DNA from: Streptomyces sp. Ncost-T10-10d
GTDB taxonomy: Bacteria > Actinomycetota > Actinomycetes > Streptomycetales > Streptomycetaceae
DNA: 64,000 nucleotides
Reading direction: 5' to 3'
Assembly (NCBI RefSeq): GCF_900091955.1
Contig: NZ_FMDF01000218.1
Coordinates: forward strand, 62,001 to 126,000
This document shows, one piece after another, positions 50,359 to 58,585 of the stretch. Below the pieces are notes generated by a model. The model was given only the letters and a program-made list of their open reading frames with translations. It was not told where the DNA came from and ran no database searches. Each line of letters begins with the position of its first letter. Within the stretch, counting starts at the first letter, position 1. The position numbers were made by a program, and so were the translations under genes.

Positions 50359-50362
50359 GTAG
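50344..50362. repeat. Right end inverted motif of the IS607-type element
   Basis: AACTCTGAGCAATGAGTAG; overlaps the last codons and stop of tnpB and lies 12 bases before the acyl-CoA dehydrogenase ATG. Confidence 0.75.
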
Positions 50363-50374
50363 GAAGCAGAACGC

Positions 50375-51535
50375 ATGAGCACCGTCCTCGAAACCGAAGA
50401 GCACCAGGCCCTGCGCGCAGCCGTCGCCGCCCTCGGAAAGCGCTACGGGCGGGACTACATGACCTCCGTCGTACGCGACGGAGCCCACCCGCGCGAGCTG
50501 TGGAACGAAGCCGCCAAGCTCGGCTATCTCGGCGTGAACCTTCCCGAGGAGTACGGCGGCGGAGGCGGCGGAATGGCTGAACTCTCGATCGTCCTGGAGG
50601 AGTTGGGTGCGGCCGGCAGTCCGTTGCTGTTGATGGTCGTCTCCCCGGCCATCTGCGGCACCGTCATTGCCCGCTTCGGCACCGAAACCCAGAAGCGGCA
50701 GTGGCTCCCCGGCCTCGCCGACGGCAGCCTCACCATGGCCTTCGGCATCACCGAACCCGACGCGGGCTCCAACTCCCACCGCATCACCACCACCGCCCGC
50801 AAGGACGGCGAGGACTGGCTGCTCACCGGGCGCAAGGTCTTCGTCTCCGGCGTCGACATCGCCGACGCCACCCTCATCGTCGGCCGCACCGAGGACGCCA
50901 GGTCCGGCAGGCTCAAGCCATGCCTCTTCATCGTCCCGCGCGACGCACCCGGCTTCCGGCGCTCGCAGATCGACATGGAACTCCACGCCCCGGAGAAGCA
51001 GTTCGAGCTGGTCCTCGACGACGTGCGGCTGCCCGCCGACGCCCTCGTGGGCGATGAGGACGCCGGACTGCTCCAGCTCTTCGCCGGGCTCAACCCCGAA
51101 CGCATCATGACCGCCGCATTCGGCATAGGCATGGGCCGCTACGCACTCGCCCGCGCCGTCGAGTACGCGAAGACCCGCCAGGTGTGGAAGGAACCCATCG
51201 GCTCCCACCAGGCCATCGCCCACCCCCTCGCCCAGGCCCACATCGAACTGGAACTGGCCCGGCTGATGATGCAGAAGGCCGCCCGGCTGTATGACGACGG
51301 CGACGACATCGGTGCCGGTGAGGCCGCCAACATGGCGAAGTACGCGGCCGGCGAAGCCTGCGTCAAAGCCGTCGACCAGGCCGTGCACACCCTCGGCGGC
51401 AACGGCCTCACCCGCGAATACGGCCTCGCGTCCCTGATCACGGCGGCCCGCGTCGCCCGGATCGCACCCGTCAGCAGGGAAATGATCCTGAACTACGTGT
51501 CCCACCAGTCCCTGGGCCTCCCCAAGTCGTACTGA
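50375..51535 (+). CDS. Acyl-CoA dehydrogenase
   Basis: 386 residues, soluble FAD enzyme. FGITEPDAGSNSHRITTTAR is the flavin/substrate loop; GLNPERIMTAAFGIGMGRYA and the C-terminal VDQAVHTLGGNGLTREYGL are typical. It introduces the alpha-beta double bond before the carboxylase step in branched-chain or terpenoid acyl-CoA degradation. ATG 50375 lies only 12 bases right of the IS607-type end; the only upstream purine run is GGAAGC. The strong AGGAGGTG that probably served this gene is now 2 kb away (48277-48285). Confidence 0.93.
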   Translation: MSTVLETEEHQALRAAVAALGKRYGRDYMTSVVRDGAHPRELWNEAAKLGYLGVNLPEEYGGGGGGMAELSIVLEELGAAGSPLLLMVVSPAICGTVIARFGTETQKRQWLPGLADGSLTMAFGITEPDAGSNSHRITTTARKDGEDWLLTGRKVFVSGVDIADATLIVGRTEDARSGRLKPCLFIVPRDAPGFRRSQIDMELHAPEKQFELVLDDVRLPADALVGDEDAGLLQLFAGLNPERIMTAAFGIGMGRYALARAVEYAKTRQVWKEPIGSHQAIAHPLAQAHIELELARLMMQKAARLYDDGDDIGAGEAANMAKYAAGEACVKAVDQAVHTLGGNGLTREYGLASLITAARVARIAPVSREMILNYVSHQSLGLPKSY

Positions 51536-51621
51536 CGCAGAACATTCCGTCTCTCCACGCCGCAGCTGCCCACCGCGGCTCCCGCCGCGTCCGGGAAGTC
51601 CCGCGAGAAGGAGACCGACAC

Positions 51622-52368
51622 ATGACGCCGCTCGCCGAACCCACCCACGACCGGGGCATCACCACCCTCACCCTCGACTCACCGGCCAACCGCAACGCAC
51701 TCTCCGCGCAGCTGGTCGGCGAGCTCTCCACCGCCCTGGACGCGTGCGCGGCCGACGACACCGTACGAGCCGTCGTCCTCACCCACACCGGCAACACGTT
51801 CTGCGCGGGCGCCGACCTCACCGGACCGCCCGATCCGGCAGCCTTCGTCGCCCTGATGCGGCAGATCGTCGCACTGCCCAAGCCCGTCGTCGCCCGGGTC
51901 ACGGGACACGTCCGGGCGGGCGGCCTCGGACTGCTCAGCGCCTGCGACATCTCCGTGGCCGGCCCCGGCGCCTCGTTCGCCCTCACCGAATCCCGGCTCG
52001 GCCTCGCCCCCGCCGTCATCTCCCTGCCCCTGCTGCCCCGCACCGACCCACGCGCCGCCGCCCGCTACTACCTCACCGGCGAACGCTTCGACGCGACCGA
52101 AGCGGCCCGCATCTCCCTGATCACGATCGCCGTCGGGTCCGCCGAGGACATCGACAAGGCACTCGTACCCGTACTGGACGGACTGCGAAAGGCCTCACCA
52201 CAGGGGCTGGCAGCATCGAAGGAGCTGGTCACAGCTACTGTGCGGAAGAGTTTCGACCAGTACGCCGAAGACCTCATCGCCCGCTCGGCAGCACTCTTCG
52301 CCTCCGCCGAGGCAGGGGAAGGGATGACGGCCTTCCTCGAACGACGGGACCCAGCATGGGTGTTGTGA
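51622..52368 (+). CDS. Enoyl-CoA hydratase/isomerase family protein
   Basis: 248 residues, crotonase fold. ANRNALSAQLVGEL, the oxyanion loop NTFCAGADLTGPP, and GHVRAGGLGLLSACDISVAG are characteristic. The second catalytic Glu region reads FALTESRLGLAPAVISLPLL, with Glu in TESRLGLAP. ATG 51622 has AAGGAGA ~9 bases upstream. It would hydrate the enoyl-CoA made by the neighbouring enzymes. Its 3' end overlaps the TetR gene by 13 bases. Confidence 0.92.
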   Translation: MTPLAEPTHDRGITTLTLDSPANRNALSAQLVGELSTALDACAADDTVRAVVLTHTGNTFCAGADLTGPPDPAAFVALMRQIVALPKPVVARVTGHVRAGGLGLLSACDISVAGPGASFALTESRLGLAPAVISLPLLPRTDPRAAARYYLTGERFDATEAARISLITIAVGSAEDIDKALVPVLDGLRKASPQGLAASKELVTATVRKSFDQYAEDLIARSAALFASAEAGEGMTAFLERRDPAWVL

Positions 52369-52949
52369 CGCCCTCCACCGACAGGACCCCCAAGCAGGAC
52401 CGCAGCCGTGCCACCCGCCGACGACTCCTCGAAGCCGCGGTCGCCTGCCTCGCCGAACACGGCTGGGCAGGCTCCACCGTCTCCGTCGTCGCCGAACGCG
52501 CAGGCGTCTCGCGCGGCGCCGCCCAGCACCACTTCCCGACCCGCGAGGACCTGTTCACCGCAGCCGTCGAATACGTCGCCGAGGAACGCTCCGCCGCCCT
52601 GCGCGCCCTGCCCGTCCAGGGCCGCACAGCCGTCGTCGCCGCCCTCGTCGACCTCTACACGGGCCCGCTCTTCCGCGCCGCACTCCAGCTCTGGGTCGCC
52701 GCGTCCAACGAGGAACAGCTCCGCCCCCGCGTCACCGAACTCGAAGCCCGCGTCGGCCGCGAGACCCACCGCATCGCCGTCGAACTCCTCACCGCCGACG
52801 AAACCAGGCCCGGCGTACGCGAAACCGTCCAGGGCCTCCTCGACATGGCCCGCGGTCTGGGTCTGGCCAACGTACTCACCGACGACACCGCCCGGCGTCA
52901 GAGGGTCGTGGCACAGTGGGCGGCGCTGCTGGACGACGCACTCAACTGA
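52356..52949 (+). CDS. TetR-family regulator of the catabolic operon
   Basis: 197 residues. The HTH is RRRLLEAAVACLAEHGWAGS TVSVVAERAGVSRGAAQHHF PTREDLF, a textbook TetR recognition region; the C-terminal domain is the ligand pocket. ATG 52356 lies within the end of the enoyl-CoA hydratase gene (GTG 52365 is an alternative). Placement as the last gene of the operon suggests it represses the pathway and responds to an acyl-CoA, but no operator was recognised. Confidence 0.9.
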   Translation: MGVVTPSTDRTPKQDRSRATRRRLLEAAVACLAEHGWAGSTVSVVAERAGVSRGAAQHHFPTREDLFTAAVEYVAEERSAALRALPVQGRTAVVAALVDLYTGPLFRAALQLWVAASNEEQLRPRVTELEARVGRETHRIAVELLTADETRPGVRETVQGLLDMARGLGLANVLTDDTARRQRVVAQWAALLDDALN

Positions 52950-52962
52950 CCCCGGGGGACCT

Positions 52963-53547
52963 GTGGGCGACCACTTCCAGACGATCGTCGACCTCGACGC
53001 CACCGAGCAGGACGCCGCACGACTCGGCACCGGGCTCCTCGACTGGCTGATCGCCGACGGAATCGTCAGCGCCGAGCGCACCGACTGCGTCCTCGACAAC
53101 GACGGCTACGGCAACGCACCCGGTCCGAACTACGCCGAGGCCGTCGACGACCCGGAACCGGTCGAGCTGTGGAGCAACGGCCTCCACGTTGCGACCGGAC
53201 GCACCGTCTTCGACAGCGGCCAGGGCGACGCGGGAGCCGCCACCTGCCCGCTCTGCGCCACCGAGATCCGCCTCGTCGACGACACCTGGTGCCCCGTCGA
53301 CAGCGCCTGGGCCCCGTTCGCGGGCCGGCTCGGCGACTGGGCGAACGGCGGCGAAGGCATCGTGGAGTGCCCCTCCTGCCACAGGCCCTCCGGCATCGAC
53401 CGATGGAGCTGGGAGGACGACTACTACGCCTGTGGGCAGCTCGGCCTCACCTTCTGGAACTGGGCGGAGCTGACCCACGGCTTCGAACAGCAGGTGCGGC
53501 GGCGCCTCGGCGGACACCGCACCGTCACGCTCCGCGGCAAGCTCTAG
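52963..53547 (+). CDS. Hypothetical protein with two CxxC knuckles
   Basis: 194 residues. An N-terminal alpha/beta stretch (FQTIVDLDATEQDAARLGTG LLDWLIADGIV) is followed by ATCPLCATEIRL and IVECPSCHRPSGIDRW, probably one zinc site. The C-terminal part is Trp-rich (WSWEDDYYACGQLGLTFWNW). GTG 52963 follows the TetR stop by 13 bases and has GGGGGA upstream. The type is known from Streptomyces genomes as hypothetical; I cannot assign a function. Confidence 0.8.
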   Translation: MGDHFQTIVDLDATEQDAARLGTGLLDWLIADGIVSAERTDCVLDNDGYGNAPGPNYAEAVDDPEPVELWSNGLHVATGRTVFDSGQGDAGAATCPLCATEIRLVDDTWCPVDSAWAPFAGRLGDWANGGEGIVECPSCHRPSGIDRWSWEDDYYACGQLGLTFWNWAELTHGFEQQVRRRLGGHRTVTLRGKL

Positions 53548-53629
53548 ACGAGCAGGCCGGGCGAGACCCCGCGGACCTGTCCGGGGCCCCGCATCCGGAT
53601 CACGCCGGGCTCGCGGGGCACCGGGACCG

Positions 53630-54739
53630 TCAGTTCCCCAGATCCGTGATCTGCGCGTACCCCTCGATCTCCCGGGGATCACGCGGCCCCGGCCCGACGT
53701 ACCTCGCCGACGGCCGCACCAGCCGCCCCGTCCGCTTCTGCTCCAGGATGTGCGCCGACCAGCCCGCCGTACGCGCACACGTGAACATCGACGTGAACAT
53801 GTGCGCCGGAACCTCCGCGAAGTCCAGCATGATCGCCGCCCAGAACTCCACGTTCGTCGCCAGCACCCGGTCCGGGCGACGCGCGTGCAACTCCTCCAAC
53901 GCGGCCTTCTCCAGCGCCTCCGCCACCTCGAACCGCGGCGCGCCCAGCTCCTTCGCCGTACGTCGCAGGACCCGCGCCCGCGGGTCCTCCGCCCGGTAGA
54001 CCCGGTGGCCGAAGCCCATCAGCCGCTCGCCCTTGTCCAGGGCCTTCCTCACATACGCGGTGGCATCCCCGGTCCGCTCGATCTCCTCGATCATGCCGAG
54101 GACCCGGGACGGCGCACCACCGTGCAGCGGCCCCGACATCGCACCCACCGCACCCGAGAGCGCCGCTGCCACATCGGCGCCGGTCGACGCGATGACCCGG
54201 GCGGTGAACGTGGAGGCGTTCATGCCGTGCTCGGCGGCCGACGTCCAGTACGCGTCGACCGCCTTGACGTGCTTGGGGTCCGGCTCACCGCGCCAGCGGA
54301 TCATGAACCGCTCGACCACGGACTGCGCCTTGTCGATCTCGCTCTGCGGAACCATCGGCAGGCCCTGCCCACGCGCCGACTGGGCGACGTACGACAACGC
54401 CATCACCGCGGCCCGCGCCAGATCGTTGCGCGCCGTCTCCTCGTCGATGTCGAGCAGCGGCTTCAGACCCCACACGGGAGCAAGCATCGCCAGCGCGGAC
54501 TGCACATCGACCCGGATGTCCCCGGAGTGCACCGGGATAGGGAACGGCTCGGCCGGGGGCAGCCCCGGGTTGAACGCCCCGTCGACCAGCAGGCCCCAGA
54601 CATTTCCGAACGACACATGGCCGACGAGATCCTCGATGTCGACACCGCGGTAACGGAGCGAACCGCCTTCCTTGTCCGGTTCGGCGATCTCCGTCTCGAA
54701 CGCGATGACTCCCTCTAGTCCCGGTACGAAGTCGGACAT
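53630..54739 (-). CDS. Citrate synthase 2 / citrate synthase-like protein
   Basis: 369 residues. The fold is clear: [34 protein letters not shown] at the N-terminus, catalytic His regions [16 protein letters not shown] and [19 protein letters not shown], and the C-terminal [18 protein letters not shown]. The third catalytic residue, normally Asp in the NVDFYS motif, is Glu here (ATNVEFWAA). ATG 54739 has GAGGGAG upstream. Divergent from pdxH, a common actinobacterial pairing. Whether it makes citrate or 2-methylcitrate, or has drifted, cannot be told from sequence. Confidence 0.9.
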   Translation of the reverse strand: MSDFVPGLEGVIAFETEIAEPDKEGGSLRYRGVDIEDLVGHVSFGNVWGLLVDGAFNPGLPPAEPFPIPVHSGDIRVDVQSALAMLAPVWGLKPLLDIDEETARNDLARAAVMALSYVAQSARGQGLPMVPQSEIDKAQSVVERFMIRWRGEPDPKHVKAVDAYWTSAAEHGMNASTFTARVIASTGADVAAALSGAVGAMSGPLHGGAPSRVLGMIEEIERTGDATAYVRKALDKGERLMGFGHRVYRAEDPRARVLRRTAKELGAPRFEVAEALEKAALEELHARRPDRVLATNVEFWAAIMLDFAEVPAHMFTSMFTCARTAGWSAHILEQKRTGRLVRPSARYVGPGPRDPREIEGYAQITDLGN

Positions 54740-54912
54740 GGCGGCTCCCTCGGTCGGCGGCTGTACGGAGGCCACAGTGGCCTGCCCCAAGATATTGGCG
54801 GGTTCCCACGACGCGGGGAAGCGTGACATCCGGCACAGCTTCCCGTTTCACCGGTGACGGATTGATGCCCCTCCTTGCCGGGCAGACTCGGCCGCTACGG
54901 CAGGATGACCCC

Positions 54913-55587
54913 GTGCCCACCGCAGACTCCCCCTCCGATTCCACCACCGATCCGGCCGCGATGCGCGAGCAGTACCGCTCCAAGGCCTTCACCGAGGACA
55001 CGCTGGCCGCCGACCCCATGCAGCAGTTCGCCCAGTGGTTCCGGCAGGTGGCCGTGGGCGGGTTGCTCCACGAGCCCAACGCCATGGTGGTCTCCACCGC
55101 CACCCCCGAGGGCCGGCCGTCCTCACGCACGGTGCTGTTGAAGAAGTACGACGAACGCGGCTTCGTCTTCTTCACCAACTACGAATCCCGCAAGGGCCGC
55201 GAACTGACCGCCAACCCGTACGTCTCGCTGCTCTTCCCCTGGCACCCGATGGCCCGCCAGGTCGTCGTCACCGGCACGGCGGCCCGTGTCGGCCGCGAAG
55301 AGACGGTCGCCTACTTCCGCACCCGCCCGCACGGCTCCCAGCTGGGCGCCTGGGCCAGTGCCCAGTCGACGGTGATCGGCTCCCGCGACGAGCTGATCGA
55401 ACGCTACGAGGAACTGGCTGCCCGCTACCCGGAGGGCGAGCATGTCCCCGCGCCCCCTCAGTGGGGCGGCTTCCGCGTGGTCCCCGACACGATCGAGTTC
55501 TGGCAGGGCCACGAGAACCGGCTGCACGACCGGCTGAGGTACGTACGCGAGGGCCAGAAGTGGCGCGTCGAGCGCCTGTGCCCGTAG
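54913..55587 (+). CDS. pdxH: Pyridoxamine/pyridoxine 5'-phosphate oxidase
   Basis: 224-residue FMN enzyme making pyridoxal 5'-phosphate. Family motifs: [71 protein letters not shown], and the C-terminal PLP-binding [16 protein letters not shown]...[11 protein letters not shown] 54913 ([10 protein letters not shown]) was chosen as the start nearest the conserved [10 protein letters not shown]; an upstream ATG frame to 54823 is less likely. The 173 bases to the divergent citrate synthase gene hold both promoters. Confidence 0.96.
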   Translation: MPTADSPSDSTTDPAAMREQYRSKAFTEDTLAADPMQQFAQWFRQVAVGGLLHEPNAMVVSTATPEGRPSSRTVLLKKYDERGFVFFTNYESRKGRELTANPYVSLLFPWHPMARQVVVTGTAARVGREETVAYFRTRPHGSQLGAWASAQSTVIGSRDELIERYEELAARYPEGEHVPAPPQWGGFRVVPDTIEFWQGHENRLHDRLRYVREGQKWRVERLCP

Positions 55588-55610
55588 AAAACCCCTCCGG
55601 ACACGCAGAA

Positions 55611-55673
55611 ACCCGCAGGCTCTGGTCCCTCCTTGCGGAGGAGCCGGCCGGACTTACCGGCGAGCCTGCGGGT
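55611..55673. terminator. Three-way-junction stem-loop downstream of pdxH
   Basis: Outer perfect 12-bp stem ACCCGCAGGCTC (55611-55622) / GAGCCTGCGGGT (55662-55673). Inside are two hairpins: CCTCC/GGAGG (55628-55641) and GCCGG/CCGGC (55643-55661). It probably terminates pdxH and possibly transcripts from the other side. The branched form is more elaborate than an ordinary terminator, so a structured small RNA is an alternative. Confidence 0.6.
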
Positions 55674-55735
55674 CGGTGACTGCTTGGGTTTCGGCAGACA
55701 GCCTGCCGAGGTGCACTGTGTGCGACGACGGGCTG

Positions 55736-55774
55736 TCAGCCCGCAGCCACCTCACGAATCCGATAAGACTGCAC
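55736..55774 (-). pseudogene. Relic start of a MerR/TOBE-type regulator with complete ribosome site
   Basis: On the reverse strand AAAGGAGGTGATCC (55793-55780) precedes GTG 55774, which encodes MQSYRIREVAAG and then stops. The peptide looks like the opening of the MerR-like HTH in molybdate (TOBE) regulators (MQSY-I--AA-). In a shifted frame the sequence continues LTARRR...SAG, suggesting decay. It could instead be a short leader peptide. Confidence 0.45.
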
Positions 55775-55793
55775 TTTTCGGATCACCTCCTTT

Positions 55794-56151
55794 CATTCGC
55801 TGGCAGCAGCCTAAGAACCCTCGGAGAATGTCTCAACCTATTTATTCGGTGGCTTCTTGCTGGTAGCTGTACGCGTATCCGTCGGCACGCTGCAGCAGCC
55901 GCGATGGGTTGCCACCGGGGCCCGGGTGCTGCGGCTGCCGGAGCCGCTGGATCTCTCGTAGCGTCCCGGCGACTCGCGCGGTCCCGGACATGCCCCTTGA
56001 GCTGGGGTTGGTGCAATCCAACGCCTTTTCCTGGAACCGAAGTTGCTGAGACAGAACCAGGACACTCACAGGATCATTTCAGGATCGACCCGGCCCTAGT
56101 GTCATCGGTGTCAGCAGGAAACACCGCAACCGACAGCCGCTGGAGATCATG
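55794..56151. other. Remaining gap before the lipoprotein gene
   Basis: Apart from the reverse promoter at 55808-55836 I see no gene, strong hairpin or repeat here. The promoter of the lipoprotein gene must lie in its right part. Confidence 0.4.
55808..55836 (-). promoter_or_regulatory. Predicted promoter for the reverse-strand relic
   Basis: Reverse strand TTGAGA (55836-55831), 17-base spacer, TAGGCT (55813-55808): a good Streptomyces vegetative promoter, ending ~15 bases upstream of the ribosome site at 55793-55780. Confidence 0.5.
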
Positions 56152-56865
56152 ATGCGTTCGCGTCTCGCCGCCCGTTCCGCCCGTCTCGTCCTGGCCGCCG
56201 TGGCCGTGACGGCCCTCGCCGCCACCACCACCGCCTGCGACGCCGACGACGCCGCGGACGCCGGCAGCTCCACGGCCCCCTCCGCCGTCGCCTCCGCCGA
56301 CAGCGGCGGGAGCGACAGCTCCTCCAGCGACAGCCCCTCCACCGGCGGCTCCGGCACCGGCGGCTCCGGTTCCGGCGGCTCCACCACCGGCGGCTCCGGT
56401 TCCAGCGGCTCCACCGACAAGGCCGGCGACTCCGGCGGCGGCAAGAAGGGCGGCTACGGGCAGTCCTGCGGCACCAACGACCTGGACTTCAAGGTCACCT
56501 CGGAGTCCCAGGCCGGCGGCTACTACCTCGTCACCGCCAAGGCCAAGTCCGGCATCACCTGCTACCTGGACATCAACACTCCCAGCGTGTCCTTCGGCTC
56601 CGGCGCCGACGGCGTCGCCTCCCCCGTCGGACAGGGCGGCGAAGACCCCATCAAGCTCACCGGCTCCGCCGTCGCATACACCGGTATCAGCCCCAAGACC
56701 ACCAACAGCAATGCCGGCAAGGAGTTCGAGCACGTCATCATCGCCACCACCGACGACGATCCCAACCCCGCCGAACTCAAGCTCCCCGACACCGCCAATG
56801 TCGACAAGCCCATCGTCACCAACTGGGCCACCAACCGCGCCGAGGCCATCCCCGTCATCGTCTGA
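56152..56865 (+). CDS. DUF4232-type secreted lipoprotein
   Basis: 237 residues. The signal peptide LVLAAVAVTALAATTTAC ends in a lipobox-like TTAC, so Cys ~29 should be lipidated. A ~65-residue Gly/Ser/Thr linker with GGSG repeats tethers a C-terminal beta domain (LDFKVTSESQAGGYYLVTAK, GITCYLDINTPSVSFGS) of the DUF4232 type. The two Cys (SCGTND and ITCYLD) may form a disulfide. ATG 56152 has GGAG 6 bases upstream, preferred over ATG 56149. Monocistronic; outer-face role unknown. Confidence 0.87.
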   Translation: MRSRLAARSARLVLAAVAVTALAATTTACDADDAADAGSSTAPSAVASADSGGSDSSSSDSPSTGGSGTGGSGSGGSTTGGSGSSGSTDKAGDSGGGKKGGYGQSCGTNDLDFKVTSESQAGGYYLVTAKAKSGITCYLDINTPSVSFGSGADGVASPVGQGGEDPIKLTGSAVAYTGISPKTTNSNAGKEFEHVIIATTDDDPNPAELKLPDTANVDKPIVTNWATNRAEAIPVIV

Positions 56866-57156
56866 CACCTCCGCGCCGGGCAACCACCCCACTCCACTCC
56901 ACGCTCGTCCCGGACCCCGACGTGCCGTCCCGGCAATCGCAGCGCCCCCTCGCCTTCACGGATCCGCAGTCGTCGCCCGATCACGCCCCGAACGTCCTGG
57001 GCGCCGTCAGTGCTCGTGCACATCTGCGGAGGCTCGAGCGGCCGGATTCCGCGCCGGAGGGGAGCGGATTTCAGAGAAGTCGGTGTGCGCTGGGTCACGT
57101 TCGAGTTCAATGGTCTGACGTGCGGTAATGCCGGATACGTCCTGCGGGGGTACGGG

Positions 57157-58512
57157 ATGAGTGCGTCCACAGGCAGCGGGACGACCGACGCGCTCGAACC
57201 CGAAGAGGGGCCGAGGGCAGGGCCCGGGACCGAGCTGCTTGCGGCGCTGCTCGACGGGATGGACGCGGCGCTCTGCGCGTTCGACGCGGACGGCACCATC
57301 ACCCACTGGAACCGTGAGGCCGAGCGGATTCTGGGCTGGTCCGCCGAGGAGGCCGTGGGCCGGCCCGGGTTTGCCGGGTGGGCGGTGCGGCGGGCGGACG
57401 CGGGGGAGGTGCAGGGGCGGCTGATGGCGGCCATGGAGGGTGCCGGTCGCCGGGTGCATGAGTTCGCGCTGCTGCGCAAGGACGGCGGGCGGGTGCTCGT
57501 GCGGACGCAGTCGGCGGGAGTCCGGGGCGCGGACGGGAAGCCGGCCGGGGTGTACTGCGCGTTCGGGGAGGTGCAGGCGCAGATCGACCTGGAGCGGTCG
57601 ATCGCGCTGAGCGAGGCGCTGTTGGAGGACGCGTCGTGGGGTGTGGTGCTCGTCGACGCCGATCTGCGCCCGACGGTCGTCAACGCGCACGCGGCACGGG
57701 CACTGGGCGGTGGGCGTACGACCCTGCTGGGGCGCCCGCTGGGGGAGCTGATCGTGCAGGGCGTCGAGGATCTGGAGGGCGCCCTGCAGCACGTACTCGC
57801 CGAGGGCGCGCCGACGGCGCTCGCCGAGCTGTGGGTGACGTTGCGGACGGCGGAGGGGGATCGGCGGCGTTGCTGGCGCAGCGGCTTTCTGCGGCTGGCG
57901 TCGCCGCTCGCGGAGGAGCCGGTCCCGTTGGGGACCGGCTGGCTGTTCCAGGACGTGACCACGGAGAAGCTGGCAGCGCAGGAGGCGGACCGGGTGCGGT
58001 TCCGCTCGAACCAGCTGCACCGGGCTTCGCGGTCGGCGTCCGAGTGCGAGGACCCGATGGAGGCGGCGACGTCCTGCCTGGACTATGCGCTCGCGGGCTT
58101 CGCCGACCATGCGCTGGTCGATCTGGTGGCGGGGGAACGGCTGGTACGGGTGGCGGCGACCCCGTCCGGTGAGCCCGGTCCGTGCCTGCCGGTGGCCGAC
58201 GGCGGTATTCCGCTGCGGTACGCGGCGGGGCACCCGGCTCTTCAGGCGGTGGACCGTACGGGTTCGGTACGGGCCAGTGCGGGGGCGGGGCCCGGGGCCG
58301 GGATGTGGGCGGCCGAACGGCAGTGGCCGGAGGATTCGGTGCACGCACTGTGCGCGGTGCTGCGGAGCAGGGGGCGGACGCTGGGCGTGGTGACGTTTCT
58401 GCGCTCCGCCCATCGCATGGCCTTCGAACGCCCCGACGCGGCGTACGCGGAGACGGTGGCGGCCCGGGTCGCGGGGGCGGTCGACCTGGCGCAGGTGACG
58501 AAGCGGCCGTAG
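57157..58512 (+). CDS. PAS/GAF-domain sensory protein
   Basis: 451 residues. Two PAS domains: LLDGMDAALCAFDADGTITH WNREAERILGWSAEEAVGRP (~25-140), and ASWGVVLVDADLRPTVVNAH AA...LLGRPLGEL (~150-275). A GAF-like domain fills the C-terminal third (DPMEAATSCLDYALAGFADH, VLRSRGRTLGVVTFLRSAHR). No kinase, phosphatase or HTH output follows, so it is a stand-alone sensor or the sensory part of a larger Streptomyces PP2C-type family. ATG 57157 has a G-rich site 6 bases upstream. The 291-base gap upstream shows no other gene. Confidence 0.83.
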   Translation: MSASTGSGTTDALEPEEGPRAGPGTELLAALLDGMDAALCAFDADGTITHWNREAERILGWSAEEAVGRPGFAGWAVRRADAGEVQGRLMAAMEGAGRRVHEFALLRKDGGRVLVRTQSAGVRGADGKPAGVYCAFGEVQAQIDLERSIALSEALLEDASWGVVLVDADLRPTVVNAHAARALGGGRTTLLGRPLGELIVQGVEDLEGALQHVLAEGAPTALAELWVTLRTAEGDRRRCWRSGFLRLASPLAEEPVPLGTGWLFQDVTTEKLAAQEADRVRFRSNQLHRASRSASECEDPMEAATSCLDYALAGFADHALVDLVAGERLVRVAATPSGEPGPCLPVADGGIPLRYAAGHPALQAVDRTGSVRASAGAGPGAGMWAAERQWPEDSVHALCAVLRSRGRTLGVVTFLRSAHRMAFERPDAAYAETVAARVAGAVDLAQVTKRP

Positions 58513-58534
58513 GCGACGCGGTCCGGCCAGGGGT

Positions 58535-58563
58535 GTGCCGGGCCCCGTCGCGGAGCCCGGCAC
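58535..58563. terminator. Hairpin terminator between convergent genes
   Basis: GTGCCGGGC (58535-58543), 11-base loop, GCCCGGCAC (58555-58563): perfect 9-bp stem between the PAS gene and the ABC permease gene. Confidence 0.7.
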
Positions 58564-58585
58564 CGCCCCCGGCCGGAGCCCGTCC

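Larger units (their letters stand above)
48307..50362 (+). mobile_element. IS607-type element (tnpA-tnpB)
   Basis: About 2.05 kb. It encodes a MerR-HTH serine recombinase and a TnpB, the IS607 pair. The ends carry a related inverted motif: 48307-48324, reverse-complemented, reads AACTCTGCGCATGAGTAG, and 50344-50362 reads AACTCTGAGCAATGAGTAG. No target duplication is seen, as expected for serine-recombinase insertion. It lies directly between the biotin-carboxylase gene and the acyl-CoA dehydrogenase gene. Exact ends are approximate. Confidence 0.85.

Noticed and set aside
42151-52949. Biosynthetic gene cluster for a terpenoid
   Set aside because: The genes are degradative (AtuA, carboxylase, dehydrogenase, hydratase); no synthase or prenyltransferase is present.
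55780-55794. Possible fragment of a 16S rRNA gene
   Set aside because: Only 15 bases match the 16S 3' end and nothing around them resembles rRNA; a reverse-strand ribosome site explains it more simply.
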